Shown piece by piece: positions 6,625 through 16,427 of a DNA stretch of 64,000 nt; position 1 is the first letter of the stretch; every line of letters starts with the position of its first letter. The translations under genes were made by a program, and so were the position numbers. Under the pieces are notes generated by a model, which saw only the letters and a list, made by a program, of their open reading frames with translations, was not told the origin of the DNA and made no database searches. Source of the DNA: a bacterium (GTDB lineage Bacteria > Bacteroidota > Ignavibacteria > SZUA-365); assembly GCA_020444325.1 (NCBI GenBank), contig JAHLLD010000004.1, positions 248,001 through 312,000 on the forward strand, read 5' to 3'.

Positions 6625-9021
6625 TTATTTGCGTTTTCCGAAAATGTGCGGGATAGCCTGGTCGATGGTGGACACAGGGATGATTTTCAGTCCCCGGCGA
6701 ATCTTGATGGGGACTTCGGGAAGATCCTTCTTGTTGTCCTGCGGTATGAGCACGCGCTTGATGCCGTACCTGCGTGCGGCAAGCAGTTTCTCATTGAGCC
6801 CGCCAATGGCAAGCACATCACCATGCAGGGTGATTTCTCCTGTCATGGCGATATCCGGTTCCGGTTCCTTGCCAAGCAGCAACGACAGCATCGCGAGTGT
6901 CATGGTGATACCCGCCGAGGGACCATCTTTCGGAATCGCGCCCTCAGGGAGATGGATATGGATTTCCTTCTTCTCGAATGCATCGGTTGCGATGCCGAGC
7001 CGTTCTGCATTGGAACGCAGGTAGCTGAGTGCGGCCTGAGCGGATTCTTTCATCACGTCACCGAGCTGTCCGGTAAGCGTGAGCTTTTCCTGACCTTTCA
7101 TCATGCTCACGTCCACATGGAGGATATCTCCACCGACGCTGGTCCATGCGAGCCCGATCATCGATCCAACTTTGCCTTTCCGGGCCAGCTCTTTCGCGCG
7201 ATGCTTCGGCACTCCCAGGAATTTTTCCACACGTTTTTCGTCGACTACGAATGCCCTGGGGTCTTTTTTCGCGGCAGTGGCTTTACCCGCAAATTTGAAG
7301 ACGATCTCTCGCGCGAGTTTGCGGCACAGGGTCGCGATGTTACGCTCGAGGTTGCGCACACCGGCTTCCTGTGTGTATTCCCGGATGATCTTCATCAATG
7401 CGTCGTCTTCGAACTTCACACCGAAATCGGCGAGCCCGTGCTCCTGAACCTGCTTGGCGATGAGGTGGCGCTTCGCGATTTCGAGTTTCTCATGCTCAAG
7501 GTAGCCCGGCAATTCAATGATTTCCATACGATCCTGCAGAGGCAGGGGAATCTGGTACTGCACATTGGCCGTTGTGATGAACATGACTTTCGAGAGGTCG
7601 TACTCGACGTCGAGGTAGTGGTCGTTGAACGTATTGTTCTGTTCGGGATCAAGCACTTCGAGCATGGCCGAGGTCGGATCGCCGTGGAAATCATGGCTCA
7701 TCTTGTCAATTTCATCGAGCAGGATGACAGGGTTGGATGTCCCCGCCTTGCGTATGGCCTGAATGATTTTTCCCGGCATGGATCCGATGTATGTCCTGCG
7801 ATGTCCACGAATCTCGGCCTCATCGTGTACACCGCCGAGTGAGATGCGTGCGAATTCACGATTCAGTGCGCGGGAAATGGATTTACCGAGAGAAGTCTTT
7901 CCGACACCCGGGGGACCCACGAAACACAGAATCTGTCCTTTCATTTCCTTGACGAGATTCAGTACTGCGATGTGTTCGACGATACGGTCTTTGGGTTTTT
8001 CGAGACCGTAATGGTCCTTGTTCAGCACACGGCGGGCATTACGGACGCTCAGGTTATCGTCTGAGAATGTTTCCCAGGGCATGGCCAGCAGCCAGTCGAT
8101 ATAATTGCGGCTGACCGTCGCTTCGGGCGACATCATCGGCGTTTTTTTCAGCTTGTCGAGTTCCTCGATTGCTTTGGCCATCACCTCCTCGGGCATACCC
8201 GATTCCATGATGCGCTCCTGCAATTCTTCAAACTCGCCTGACTCTACCTCGTCATCGTCGCCAAGCTCACGCTGCAGAATGCGGATCTGCTCCTGGATGA
8301 AGAACTTTCGCTGTGAACGCTGGATGTTGTCGTTCACTTTTTCGTCGATCTCATGTTCGACCTTCAGGATAGCGAGTTCATCATGAATGATGCGCATGAT
8401 ATGGTAGTACTGCTTCACCACATCCTGGATTTCCAGGATGGACTGCCGGGTTTCAATATCCACGAGCAGGTTGGCACTGACATAGTAGAGCTTTCGCAGC
8501 GGCTCGTCGATGTTTTCATAGCCGAAGAGTGATTCGTTCGGGATATCGCGATGCGTGCGTACGTAGTCTTCAAATGCAGTGTCGAGCTGGCGCATCAGCG
8601 CTTTCAGTTCCGTGTTCAGGCGTACCGGGGGGGTGATGACCTCAATGTCGGCACGGTAAAATCCTTCTTTCGCCTTGTCGATCTTATCGGCGCGGGCCTG
8701 AAAGAGCCCGTCAACAAGCACCTTCATCAATCCGTTCGGGAGTTTGAGTACCTGGAGGATACGCGCTACGGTTCCATTCGGATGCAATCCATTCACATCG
8801 GGCTCCTCTTCCTCCGGATCACGCTGCGCGCAGACGAAAAGGAATTTATCCTTCTCGATGGATTCCGTGACGGCGGCGATTGATGAATCGCGTCCCACAA
8901 GTACGGGAAATATCATGAAAGGAAAGATGACCACGTCCCTGAGCGGGATCAGGGGGAGTGTGGAAGGAATCTGATCCGGTGTGGGATCCTGTTCCAGATC
9001 TTGCTGTTTTTCGTCCTGCAT
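6625..9021 (-). CDS. lon: ATP-dependent protease Lon
   Basis: 798 residues, standard for LonA. The N-terminal substrate-binding domain starts with 'PLIPLRDVVIFPFMIFPVLVGR' (about 23-44). A coiled-coil region lies at 215-300. The AAA+ module has Walker A GPPGVGKT (369-376) and Walker B 'ILLDEIDK'. The C-terminal protease domain has catalytic Ser702 in 'KDGPSAG' and Lys745 in 'LNEKLLAA'. The Ser-Lys spacing of 43 equals that of E. coli Lon. It degrades misfolded and regulatory proteins in the cytoplasm. First gene of a lon-prmC unit with a promoter at 9104-9133. Confidence 0.97.
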   Translation of the reverse strand: MQDEKQQDLEQDPTPDQIPSTLPLIPLRDVVIFPFMIFPVLVGRDSSIAAVTESIEKDKFLFVCAQRDPEEEEPDVNGLHPNGTVARILQVLKLPNGLMKVLVDGLFQARADKIDKAKEGFYRADIEVITPPVRLNTELKALMRQLDTAFEDYVRTHRDIPNESLFGYENIDEPLRKLYYVSANLLVDIETRQSILEIQDVVKQYYHIMRIIHDELAILKVEHEIDEKVNDNIQRSQRKFFIQEQIRILQRELGDDDEVESGEFEELQERIMESGMPEEVMAKAIEELDKLKKTPMMSPEATVSRNYIDWLLAMPWETFSDDNLSVRNARRVLNKDHYGLEKPKDRIVEHIAVLNLVKEMKGQILCFVGPPGVGKTSLGKSISRALNREFARISLGGVHDEAEIRGHRRTYIGSMPGKIIQAIRKAGTSNPVILLDEIDKMSHDFHGDPTSAMLEVLDPEQNNTFNDHYLDVEYDLSKVMFITTANVQYQIPLPLQDRMEIIELPGYLEHEKLEIAKRHLIAKQVQEHGLADFGVKFEDDALMKIIREYTQEAGVRNLERNIATLCRKLAREIVFKFAGKATAAKKDPRAFVVDEKRVEKFLGVPKHRAKELARKGKVGSMIGLAWTSVGGDILHVDVSMMKGQEKLTLTGQLGDVMKESAQAALSYLRSNAERLGIATDAFEKKEIHIHLPEGAIPKDGPSAGITMTLAMLSLLLGKEPEPDIAMTGEITLHGDVLAIGGLNEKLLAARRYGIKRVLIPQDNKKDLPEVPIKIRRGLKIIPVSTIDQAIPHIFGKRK

Positions 9022-9103
9022 ATCAGCCTGTTGTTGTACGAAATAAAGGTCCGGGACCGCAGCTGCAGCGCGGGGAAGCTCCCTTCGTCCACGGACAATA
9101 CAG

Positions 9104-9133
9104 CAAAATAGACCCGCCTGCGCCGAATGTCAA
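9104..9133 (-). promoter_or_regulatory. Candidate lon promoter
   Basis: Minus strand TTG (9131-9133), 20 bases, TATTTTG (9104-9110). The same core, including the flanking 'TCTATTTTGC', occurs upstream of the outer-membrane gene at 33800. It overlaps the terminator hairpin of the HEAT gene. Confidence 0.5.
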
Positions 9134-9163
9134 TGCAATTGATGTTCTCGATGCAGGCGGGTC
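9111..9163 (-). terminator. Terminator of the ATPase-HEAT unit
   Basis: GACCCGCCTGC (9111-9121) and GCAGGCGGGTC (9153-9163) form an 11-bp stem closing a 31-base loop. On the minus strand it is followed by TATTTTG, a weak U-tract that also serves as the lon -7 element. Confidence 0.55.
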
Positions 9164-9179
9164 ATTTCGAGTGGAGAGA

Positions 9180-9719
9180 TCAGGTTGCTGACAGTTCCTG
9201 TATGCGATTGAGGAAATCGAAGGCACGGTTGCTGATGTTGCCGGCGGACTCTTTATGCCAGAGGGCGGAAATCAATTCATCGAGTTCTTCCTTCGCTTTG
9301 GACCTCCGCCGCAGGGCCTTGAGAACGTGATGCGCACCGTTGCGGACGACCTCTTTCTTGACGTTTGCCATGAGGTATTCCACAACTGGTATGACAGACT
9401 TTTGTCCGAGTTTGATCAATCCTTCGGCGGCAAGCCAGCGTACATCGAAATCTTCATCTTCGAGCGCGAGAAGAAAAAGTTCGAGCGCGTCAGGATCGGC
9501 GATCTGCACCAGTGCCTTGACGCATTCCCACCGGTATACATGTTTGGGGTGTTCAATCAGTTCGGCCAGGAAATCCACTGCCGGTGCTCCTATATCGGCA
9601 AGTGCCAGACGTGCCTGTTGCCGTTTGAGTCCTTCCCGGCTCCCCAGCTGTTCTATCAATGCAGGAATATGTGCGTATTCATCCTGCTTCAGCTTCTGTT
9701 CTTTATTTACGGTAGGCAT
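9180..9719 (-). CDS. HEAT-repeat protein
   Basis: 179 residues. The ATG at 9719 is chosen because AAGGAG lies eight bases upstream; an earlier ATG exists but lacks such a site. After a short charged N-terminus there are about four HEAT or PBS-lyase-type helical repeats ('KRQQARLALADIGAPAVDFLAELI', 'YRWECVKALVQIADPDALELFLLAL', 'VRWLAAEGLIKLGQKSVIPVVEYL'). No catalytic residues, signal peptide or membrane segment are visible. Such scaffolds bind proteins. It begins 10 bases after the P-type ATPase stop, so it is probably translated with it and may bind the pump or regulate it; this is inference from position. Confidence 0.8.
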   Translation of the reverse strand: MPTVNKEQKLKQDEYAHIPALIEQLGSREGLKRQQARLALADIGAPAVDFLAELIEHPKHVYRWECVKALVQIADPDALELFLLALEDEDFDVRWLAAEGLIKLGQKSVIPVVEYLMANVKKEVVRNGAHHVLKALRRRSKAKEELDELISALWHKESAGNISNRAFDFLNRIQELSAT

Positions 9720-9729
9720 GACGTACTCC

Positions 9730-12309
9730 TTAATGTGTGGATGGATGTCTGGCGAAGAGCCATGAACCGGAATGTTCGAATATACGGTAGGCGATGATCT
9801 TGATACGATCATTTACGAAGAACCACGCCAGCGCGTATCCCCAGATGAGGAGAGAGAGCTGCCAGCCGATCGGGGTCATGAAGAAGCCGTAGACTGCCGC
9901 TAGTGTAGCGAGGATTTTCGTGATGACGGCGGACCAGAACAGAACGGGGGAAGGCTTGCTCGACCAGAATGCCCCGCGCGTACGCGTTACGAAAATGGTC
10001 AGATGTCCCGCCACGGCCAGCTTCAGGAACATGAAGGTCTGAATGACGCTGGGATCGAGATGCATGACACGCTCGGCGATGAAGAAGAGTCCAAAGGAGG
10101 CAATGACGCCCGCAGTACCGAGGACGCTTGAGATGGACAGCACGAGGGGCAGATTCCACCGCTCCGGTTTCTCGCCTCCTCGCACATTGTCATAGGCGAT
10201 CGCGAGTATGGGACCGTCATTGAGCAGCGCGAGGAATACGATCATGATCGCGGTGACGGGGTAGAAATTGAAAACGAGGATGGAAAGCGTCATGAACAGC
10301 AGCACACGCAGCGTTTCGGCGATGCGGTAAATCGCGTAGCTATTCATGCGCTGGAAGATTTTACGGCTTTCCCTGATGGCGTCAATGATGACGGAGAGTC
10401 CGGGAGTGACGAGCACGATGTCTGCGGCGGTCCGCGCCGCATCCGTAGCGCCGGATACTGCGATCCCGGCATCCGCCCGTTTCAGCGCCGGAGCATCGTT
10501 GACGCCGTCGCCGGTCATCGCCACCAGGTGCCCACGTTTCTGCAGCGATTCAATGATGTGATATTTGTGCTCGGGGAAGACCTGGGCGAAGCCGTCGATC
10601 GCTTCAATCCGTTTTTCCATTTCCCCGGATTCATGCGATTTCGTTTCCTCGAGAACACGTGCATCCATGATGTTCTTTTTCATGCCGAGCTGTCCGGCAA
10701 TCTCTTTGGCGATAGCTACCTGATCACCGGTGACCATTTTCACATCGATGCCCATTGATGCCGCAGTGGCTACAGTATCGCGTGAATCATCGCGTGGAGG
10801 ATCGTAAAGGGGAAGGACGGCGAGATAGTGAAACTTATCGTTGCCGTCGGTTCGCGCTACGCCAAGCGAGCGGTATCCACGGGACGCGAAATCATCAACA
10901 ATGCCCTCGACTTCCTCGCGGATGTCGTCTGCCTCAGCAACAAGTTCAAGAATCATCTGCGGGGCACCCTTGCTGACACGAAAACGGTTCCCGTCAGCGT
11001 CTTCCACTTCAGCTTCGGTGCGCTTGTGCACAGGATCAAACGGGGTAAAGTGCAGCACCTTGTACGTGCTGAGTTTCTTTTCATCTTTCACTGCGCCGAT
11101 CACCGCCGTGTCGATGGCATCCTGATTCTCCTCACGTGATGCGAGCGCACCTGCCAGCACGGCTTCCTCAACCGTTGCATCGCCAAGACATGCCGGATCT
11201 CCAAGCGTGAGTTCGTTTTTCGTCAGTGTGCCTGTTTTGTCGGAGCAGAGGACGTCGGTTCCCGCCAGTTCTTCAATAGAAGAGAGACGGCTCACCAGGG
11301 CATCCTTGTGCGAGAGCAGGCGCGCACCCACAGCCATGGTGACGGACATCACCGCCGGCAGTGCGACCGGTACGGCCGCAATGGTCAGGATGAGCGCAAA
11401 CTGAAGCGTATCGAGAATGGATTCGCCGCGAAACAGGGCGACGGCAAAAATCAGCACAACCAGGGCAATCGCGATGACGATGAGATAATCACCGATTTTC
11501 AGCACCGCCTTCTGGAAATGACTCTGCGTATGCGTCTCCTCGACCAGGCTGGCGGTTTTTCCGAAGAACGTGTGTGCGCCGATCGCGCTGACGACAGCCT
11601 GCGCCTCACCACTGCGGATGATGGAACCGGAATACACGGTTTCTCCCAGTTCATGCGTGACGGGGAGTGATTCACCGGTGAGCGCCGACTGGTCGACTTC
11701 GATCTCATCTCCATCAATCACGACGGCATCCGCGGGAATAATATCACCGAGGCGCAGTTTTATTACATCACCGCGGACAAGCTCACGTGATGGAATGCTG
11801 CTCCATTTCCCTCCACGCCGAACGCGCGCATGAAGCGCAAGTTTGGCCTTCAGGGCGTCGATGGCATTTCCTGCCTGGAATTCCTCCCAGAAACCAACGA
11901 TACCATTCATGAACAGCAGTACGAGAATGATGACGAAATCCGCCCAGTGTCCCACTACCGCCGAAAGCACCGTCGCGATTTCGATCATCCAGGGAATGGG
12001 GCCCCAGAAATACCGCAGGAAGACGAGTATGGGATTCTGCTTCTCTTCATGCAGTTCGTTGTAGCCATCCGCCTCCAGACGGTGTCCGGCTTCTTCTTCC
12101 GTCAGTCCCTCGCGGCTGCTGTTCAATTCCTTCAGCACCGCATCGGGATTCTTCTTCTCGTCTCGTGGTGTAGGTGATCCCTCATCGTCATCCCCGGAAC
12201 CCCTGTCGCCGTTTCCTGAATCCGCTGATGAACGCGACGGTTCTTCAGGTTCATCCGTGTCTTCGTTGATGAGTGTGGACTCGTCCACAGAGTGCGTTGA
12301 TTTATTCAT
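9730..12309 (-). CDS. P-type ATPase, plasma-membrane H+-ATPase (P3A) type
   Basis: 859 residues from the ATG at 12309, which has GGGAGA upstream. A 55-residue acidic, Ser-rich N-terminal extension precedes the core. Actuator TGES is at 211-214. The fourth membrane segment has PVALP (314-318), characteristic of P3A proton pumps. The phosphorylation site is DKTGTLT (357-363), the nucleotide region has 'KGAP' (447-450), and the hinge is GDGVNDAP (600-607). About ten membrane helices are expected. It should export protons at the cost of ATP; a cation other than H+ cannot be excluded from sequence alone. The next gene is a HEAT protein in the same transcript. Confidence 0.9.
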   Translation of the reverse strand: MNKSTHSVDESTLINEDTDEPEEPSRSSADSGNGDRGSGDDDEGSPTPRDEKKNPDAVLKELNSSREGLTEEEAGHRLEADGYNELHEEKQNPILVFLRYFWGPIPWMIEIATVLSAVVGHWADFVIILVLLFMNGIVGFWEEFQAGNAIDALKAKLALHARVRRGGKWSSIPSRELVRGDVIKLRLGDIIPADAVVIDGDEIEVDQSALTGESLPVTHELGETVYSGSIIRSGEAQAVVSAIGAHTFFGKTASLVEETHTQSHFQKAVLKIGDYLIVIAIALVVLIFAVALFRGESILDTLQFALILTIAAVPVALPAVMSVTMAVGARLLSHKDALVSRLSSIEELAGTDVLCSDKTGTLTKNELTLGDPACLGDATVEEAVLAGALASREENQDAIDTAVIGAVKDEKKLSTYKVLHFTPFDPVHKRTEAEVEDADGNRFRVSKGAPQMILELVAEADDIREEVEGIVDDFASRGYRSLGVARTDGNDKFHYLAVLPLYDPPRDDSRDTVATAASMGIDVKMVTGDQVAIAKEIAGQLGMKKNIMDARVLEETKSHESGEMEKRIEAIDGFAQVFPEHKYHIIESLQKRGHLVAMTGDGVNDAPALKRADAGIAVSGATDAARTAADIVLVTPGLSVIIDAIRESRKIFQRMNSYAIYRIAETLRVLLFMTLSILVFNFYPVTAIMIVFLALLNDGPILAIAYDNVRGGEKPERWNLPLVLSISSVLGTAGVIASFGLFFIAERVMHLDPSVIQTFMFLKLAVAGHLTIFVTRTRGAFWSSKPSPVLFWSAVITKILATLAAVYGFFMTPIGWQLSLLIWGYALAWFFVNDRIKIIAYRIFEHSGSWLFARHPSTH

Positions 12310-12733
12310 TGTAATCTCCCGTGACGTGTAACTGGGATGCGAAGTGGGCCATCCGTGCAGCATCCGGGCCGCGCCGGAACTACCGATGCGGGGTGGACCA
12401 GAATCTGCTCCGCGTTTGATTTAATACTATGATCTGAGAGGGAATGACGTTTTTCGGGGAATCGGCATGTCATGCCGATGGGGAAGGAGGAATCGAAGGC
12501 CGTGTGTTGAATGCGTTGTGCCATGTTTTTGACTCGGGATGTTGCGCGCTCGTTGCAGAGCAGCATGGACAGACCCGACATCATCAGAACAGTTGACATT
12601 CCGGCTTCGTTCCGAATCGGATATATTGTAACCAGATTCAGCTTCCGACCGGAAGCATGTCCATCGATGAGCCGGTGACGAACCAGCTCAACATTCTGAA
12701 ATCGGCATATTCATCATCGAATCCGGAGAATAC
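12310..12733. other. Divergent control region between the H+-ATPase and the DsrE gene
   Basis: 424 bases without a convincing gene. It contains the near-continuous palindrome at 12461-12479. TTGACA at 12593-12598 and TATATT at 12622-12627 are spaced too far apart (23) for a standard promoter. No promoter with the TTG-N20-TA layout was found for either gene. Confidence 0.45.
12461..12479. promoter_or_regulatory. Palindromic operator candidate
   Basis: ATCGGCATG-T-CATGCCGAT: 9-bp perfect arms around one base. The single-base centre makes a stable RNA hairpin unlikely, so a DNA-binding dimer site is the better reading. It sits about 150 bp before the ATPase start and 255 bp before the DsrE-family gene. 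Confidence 0.45.
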
Positions 12734-13093
12734 ATGCAGAGAATTCTGATCATCATCAATGATGCCCCATACGGCACGGAGAAGGCATACAATGCGCTGC
12801 GCATGGCCATGACCCTGCAGAAAGAACATGGCGACGCTGTCGAGGTGCGCGTTTTTCTGCTCGCCGATGCTGTGTTTTGCGGACTCCCAGGTCAAAACAC
12901 GCCGGAAGGATACTACAACATCGAACGGATGCTTGCATCCGTCCTTCGCAAAGGCGGTGAAGTGAAGAGCTGCGGCGGATGCTCGCAGGCCCGCGGCATC
13001 GCAAACATGTCCTTCATCGACGGTGTGCAGCTGAGTAATATGAAGGAATTTGCACAATGGACTGTCGAGTGTGAGAAGGTGCTCACGTTTTAG
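12734..13093 (+). CDS. DsrE-family sulfur-relay-like protein
   Basis: 119 residues of one DsrE/F fold: 'ILIIINDAPYGTEKAYNALRMAMTL' (first strand and helix), 'VRVFLLADAVFCGL' (second strand with a conserved Cys), 'EVKSCGGCSQARGI' (Cys pair in a CGGC turn followed by ARG), and 'MKEFAQWTVECEKVLTF' at the end. Family members carry persulfide on Cys or bind small thiols. The CGGC-x2-ARG version is common in stand-alone DsrE proteins of unknown partner. A single gene with a long upstream region shared with the divergent proton pump. Confidence 0.85.
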   Translation: MQRILIIINDAPYGTEKAYNALRMAMTLQKEHGDAVEVRVFLLADAVFCGLPGQNTPEGYYNIERMLASVLRKGGEVKSCGGCSQARGIANMSFIDGVQLSNMKEFAQWTVECEKVLTF

Positions 13094-13109
13094 TGTAACC
13101 CATATACAA

Positions 13110-13142
13110 GGGGCGCATCCAATTACGTCTTGGATGCGCCCC
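13110..13142. terminator. Strong inverted repeat between convergent genes
   Basis: GGGGCGCATCCAA (13110-13122), 7-base loop, TTGGATGCGCCCC (13130-13142): 13 perfect pairs. No T-run follows on either strand, so it may act as a 3'-end stabiliser or a weak terminator for both the DsrE gene and the secreted protein at 13172. Confidence 0.55.
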
Positions 13143-13171
13143 TGGTCAGGTTCAGGATTTACGGAATGATG

Positions 13172-16087
13172 TTACCGCGTCAGGATCATCCGGCCGTACG
13201 CCTGTCTCGAGCCGACACGAAGGACGTAGAAATACAGTCCCGGCGTGTTGCCCGCAGGCGTCCACTGCACAGAGTGCATGCCCGGACGCTGTGCTTCGTC
13301 GACCAGCGTGGCAGCGACTTCGCCAAGCGTGTTGTACACGGTGACGCGTACCGGCGCCGAGGTCTTCAGGTCGTACCGGATGGTGGTCGAGGGATTAAAG
13401 GGGTTGGGGTAATTCTGGTACAGCGTGAAGGCGCCGGGGAAGGCCTGCAGTTCCTGCACAGCTGACGCCTCGGTGCCTGTTCCATCAAGAAGCACGGTGT
13501 CGGGTGAGGAAATGGCATTGCTCTCGATAATGAGCATACCACTTATCATACCCATACTTGCCGGTGTGAAGCGGATGGAGTCTGTGTAGGATGCGCCCCC
13601 CTGCACGTCGAACTGCGTTTCGTCTACGGTGAAATCCGCGCTGGTTGATGTGACGGATGTGATCATCAATGTGAGTGAACCGGGATTGCTGATCGTCAGG
13701 GCGAGACTTTTTTCCGAGCCCATCTCCACGCTGCCGAAGGAAAGTTGTGCCGGAGCGAAGGTGATGGCCGGATCGATGGTGCCGTTGCCGTCGACGGCAA
13801 TGGTGTTCGGGGAGGATGCAGCATTGCTCTCGATGGTGAATTCCCCGCTGACCTGTCCCTCTGCCATCGGCGTAAAGCGCAGGGTGAGTGTGGCCGTTCC
13901 TGCCGGAGGAATGTCAGCCGTTGCGCTTTCGAGGGTGAAGCTCGCATCGTCGGCCGTGAACGAGGAAATCGTGAGCGTTTCGTTCCCGTTGTTGGTGAGG
14001 ACAACCGTCGTGTCCTTGTACGAGCCCATGGGGACATCGCCGAAGGAGATGGCGGCGGGATCGATACCAAGGCTGACCTCAGTGACGCCCGTTCCGGAGA
14101 GCGGGAGGTTGGTCGGAGAAGTGGGAGCATTGCTTGTAATCGTCAGCTGTCCGGAGAACGATCCCTTGGTGGCCGGGGTGAAGCGAACGGAATCGACGAG
14201 GTCTTCGCCCGGGGGAAGAATGGCGGAGGCGACGTCAACCACGAAGTCGTTTGATGACGATTTGATTTCCGTGATCGTGAGCGTATCCGTGCCAGGATTG
14301 GAGATGGTGAGTCCGATGACTTTGGTTGTACCGACGCTCACACTGCCAAACGCGATGGCAGGACGATCAGTTTCAATTGCAGGGAAGGCGATGCCAGTAC
14401 CGGAAACCGTGACGACGTCGGGACTGGTGACGGAACTGCTTTCCACAGTGATCTCCGCGTTGAAGCTGCCTTTCATGGTTGGTGTGAAGGCGACTTCGGC
14501 GCTGATCTGTTCGTTGGGGTCGATGGTGTTCTTTTCTGCCATCAGGCTGAACTGTGGATCATTGGAGGTGACCGAAGAGATGGTCACCGTTTCACCGCCG
14601 ATGTTCGTCAGCGTGATGGTTTTTTTCGATGTCTTGTTCAGGACCACATTCCCGAAGGAAGCGGATTTCTCCGAGAAGCTCAGGATCGGCGGCTCCGTCG
14701 GGAAACTGCCGTCCGCGAGAATTCTCGACGCATAGATTTCCGCGTTGGAGAATGATGGACGATAATCTTCCCAGGTAACGAGTGCACCATTCGCTCCGTC
14801 GGGTATCATCTGCGGGAACTGCTTGCCATTATCAGCGGTGCATACCGGGGCCCCGGCATCGGTCCACTGCACATCGCCCGCTGCCGAAACCCGCTGCGCG
14901 TAAATATCGCTGTTGAGCGTTCCGCGCGTTTTGTCTTCCCAGGATACAATGATACCGCCGTTCTCATCGGGAATGACAAAGGTTGCGACCTGCTCGCCGG
15001 AGCGATTGGAGAGACGTACGCCATCCGCCGACCAGGATTTCGTGCCGTTGATATCAAAGATCTGCGCATACGCAGCTCCCTTGCCGCCACGCGTATCCGA
15101 CCAGGCAAGCGCGAACATTCCATTGCCGAGTGCGGCGGGATGCTGATATGATTGTCCACCTGTGGTCGAAACAACCTTCTGCGAACTTCTGGAACCGCTG
15201 GTGTCGAGCGTCACGGCGTACAGGATGGGAGTCGAACCGGAGCCCCAGTCCGTATAGGCCAGCAGCGCATTTCCGTCAGCATCGGATGCGAGGAATGGAG
15301 TGTCCTGGCTCCCGCTGCCATTTGCGATCGCCAGTCCATTACTCGCCCAGAGTACCGTGCCGTTTCCATTAATATGCTGTGCATACACATCGTACTCGGG
15401 ACGAGGGAAATACGCGTAGGCGATATAGGCACCGCCGTGACCATCGCTCGCAATGCTCGGGGCATTGGAAAAACGCAGCTTTCCGGAGATGAGGGATGCA
15501 GTACCCCAGACAAATGCACCATCCTTGTCGAGACGCTGTGCATATATCTTGCTGGTCGGAGGCCACCCGCCTGTTGCGCCGTTCCAGGTGACGATCATGC
15601 CGCCCATGCCATCCGTCGTCACCTTGGGATCGGACTGATTCGTCGTGTCGAACGTGATCTGAACACCATCCTTATCCCACAGCACATTGCCGGAGGAATC
15701 GATGCGCTGTGCGTAAATGTCGTTGTTGCCGTTACGTGTATCCGTCCAAGCGATCAGCGCGCCATTTTCGCCATCGGATACCATATCCGGTTTGGACTGT
15801 GAAAGCCAGGACTTATTGACAACGTTACCGTTGACTGTCCAGCGCACATATCCGTCCTTGTCAATACGCTGCGCATAGATGTCGAAATCGCTGCCAGTAC
15901 GCTGGTCATGCCAGCAGATGATGGCGCCGCCGCGTCCGTCGCTGATGATACGAGGAGCATTCTGATTGCTTCCTTCCTGGCAGATCACATTGTTCAGCGA
16001 TGGATCCGATTTCCACTGCGCCTGCGCAAACATGAAAGGAAGGAGTAAGAGGAGGGGAACAACATGTCGCAACTTCAGTGATATCAT
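13172..16087 (-). CDS. Secreted choice-of-anchor D protein with type IX-like sorting domain (paralogue A)
   Basis: 971 residues from the ATG at 16087 (GGAGAAG upstream), which opens a signal peptide (MISLKLRHVVPLLLLLPF...AQAQ). Residues about 25-470 are repeats of the kind 'GGAIICWHDQRTGSDFDIYAQRID', likely a beta-propeller. About 480-880 are four Ig-like choice-of-anchor D (ASPM-SPD2-Hydin type) repeats, each 'FG-V-VG--K---LTISNPG---L-IT'. The last 85 residues are a sorting domain with 'LYQNYPNPFNPSTTIRY' and 'G-Y-Y-LR'. It is expected to cross the outer membrane by a type IX system and stay on or leave the surface. Adhesion or matrix function is inference. It is a tandem copy of the next gene. 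Confidence 0.88.
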   Translation of the reverse strand: MISLKLRHVVPLLLLLPFMFAQAQWKSDPSLNNVICQEGSNQNAPRIISDGRGGAIICWHDQRTGSDFDIYAQRIDKDGYVRWTVNGNVVNKSWLSQSKPDMVSDGENGALIAWTDTRNGNNDIYAQRIDSSGNVLWDKDGVQITFDTTNQSDPKVTTDGMGGMIVTWNGATGGWPPTSKIYAQRLDKDGAFVWGTASLISGKLRFSNAPSIASDGHGGAYIAYAYFPRPEYDVYAQHINGNGTVLWASNGLAIANGSGSQDTPFLASDADGNALLAYTDWGSGSTPILYAVTLDTSGSRSSQKVVSTTGGQSYQHPAALGNGMFALAWSDTRGGKGAAYAQIFDINGTKSWSADGVRLSNRSGEQVATFVIPDENGGIIVSWEDKTRGTLNSDIYAQRVSAAGDVQWTDAGAPVCTADNGKQFPQMIPDGANGALVTWEDYRPSFSNAEIYASRILADGSFPTEPPILSFSEKSASFGNVVLNKTSKKTITLTNIGGETVTISSVTSNDPQFSLMAEKNTIDPNEQISAEVAFTPTMKGSFNAEITVESSSVTSPDVVTVSGTGIAFPAIETDRPAIAFGSVSVGTTKVIGLTISNPGTDTLTITEIKSSSNDFVVDVASAILPPGEDLVDSVRFTPATKGSFSGQLTITSNAPTSPTNLPLSGTGVTEVSLGIDPAAISFGDVPMGSYKDTTVVLTNNGNETLTISSFTADDASFTLESATADIPPAGTATLTLRFTPMAEGQVSGEFTIESNAASSPNTIAVDGNGTIDPAITFAPAQLSFGSVEMGSEKSLALTISNPGSLTLMITSVTSTSADFTVDETQFDVQGGASYTDSIRFTPASMGMISGMLIIESNAISSPDTVLLDGTGTEASAVQELQAFPGAFTLYQNYPNPFNPSTTIRYDLKTSAPVRVTVYNTLGEVAATLVDEAQRPGMHSVQWTPAGNTPGLYFYVLRVGSRQAYGRMILTR

Positions 16088-16427
16088 GGCTTCTCCAGTG
16101 AGTTCAACTGTCGTGGATGGAATCCCTCGCGTGAACAACCGTGCGGCGTGCCTGACCAGTTATCACTGCCGGGCCCGGGTGCGTGCCGCCCGGAACCGGT
16201 GTTATGGTTGATACTGAATCTTATCGAACCATCTGATCTTGACGGAGAAGCTACGGAACTAGCACAACAGAGTCAAGCATCCGAAAAGATCATTGCATGA
16301 TCGGAATTGAGCATGCCAGGCGGAAGATCCAATCATACCATATCGGAAGCAAGTCCCATAAAACTGGGAAGATAGACAGTGGGACGATGGCTCTCTCCTG
16401 CGTTCCATTTTCCTCAGAGTTCTCGCG
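16088..16427. other. Spacer between the two tandem paralogues
   Basis: 340 bases without a gene. The part nearest 16088 resembles the region upstream of the second paralogue (19341-19530): both contain 'TCGTGGATGGAA', 'GCGGCGTGCC' and an 'ACAnnAGAGTCAAnCATCCGAA' stretch, so the duplication included the upstream region. No promoter with standard spacing and no hairpin was recognised. Confidence 0.5.

Noticed and set aside
12593..12627. TTGACA and TATATT as a promoter for the DsrE gene
   Set aside because: Spacing of 23 bases is too long for an E. coli-type promoter and the pair does not fit the TTG-N20-TA layout found elsewhere.
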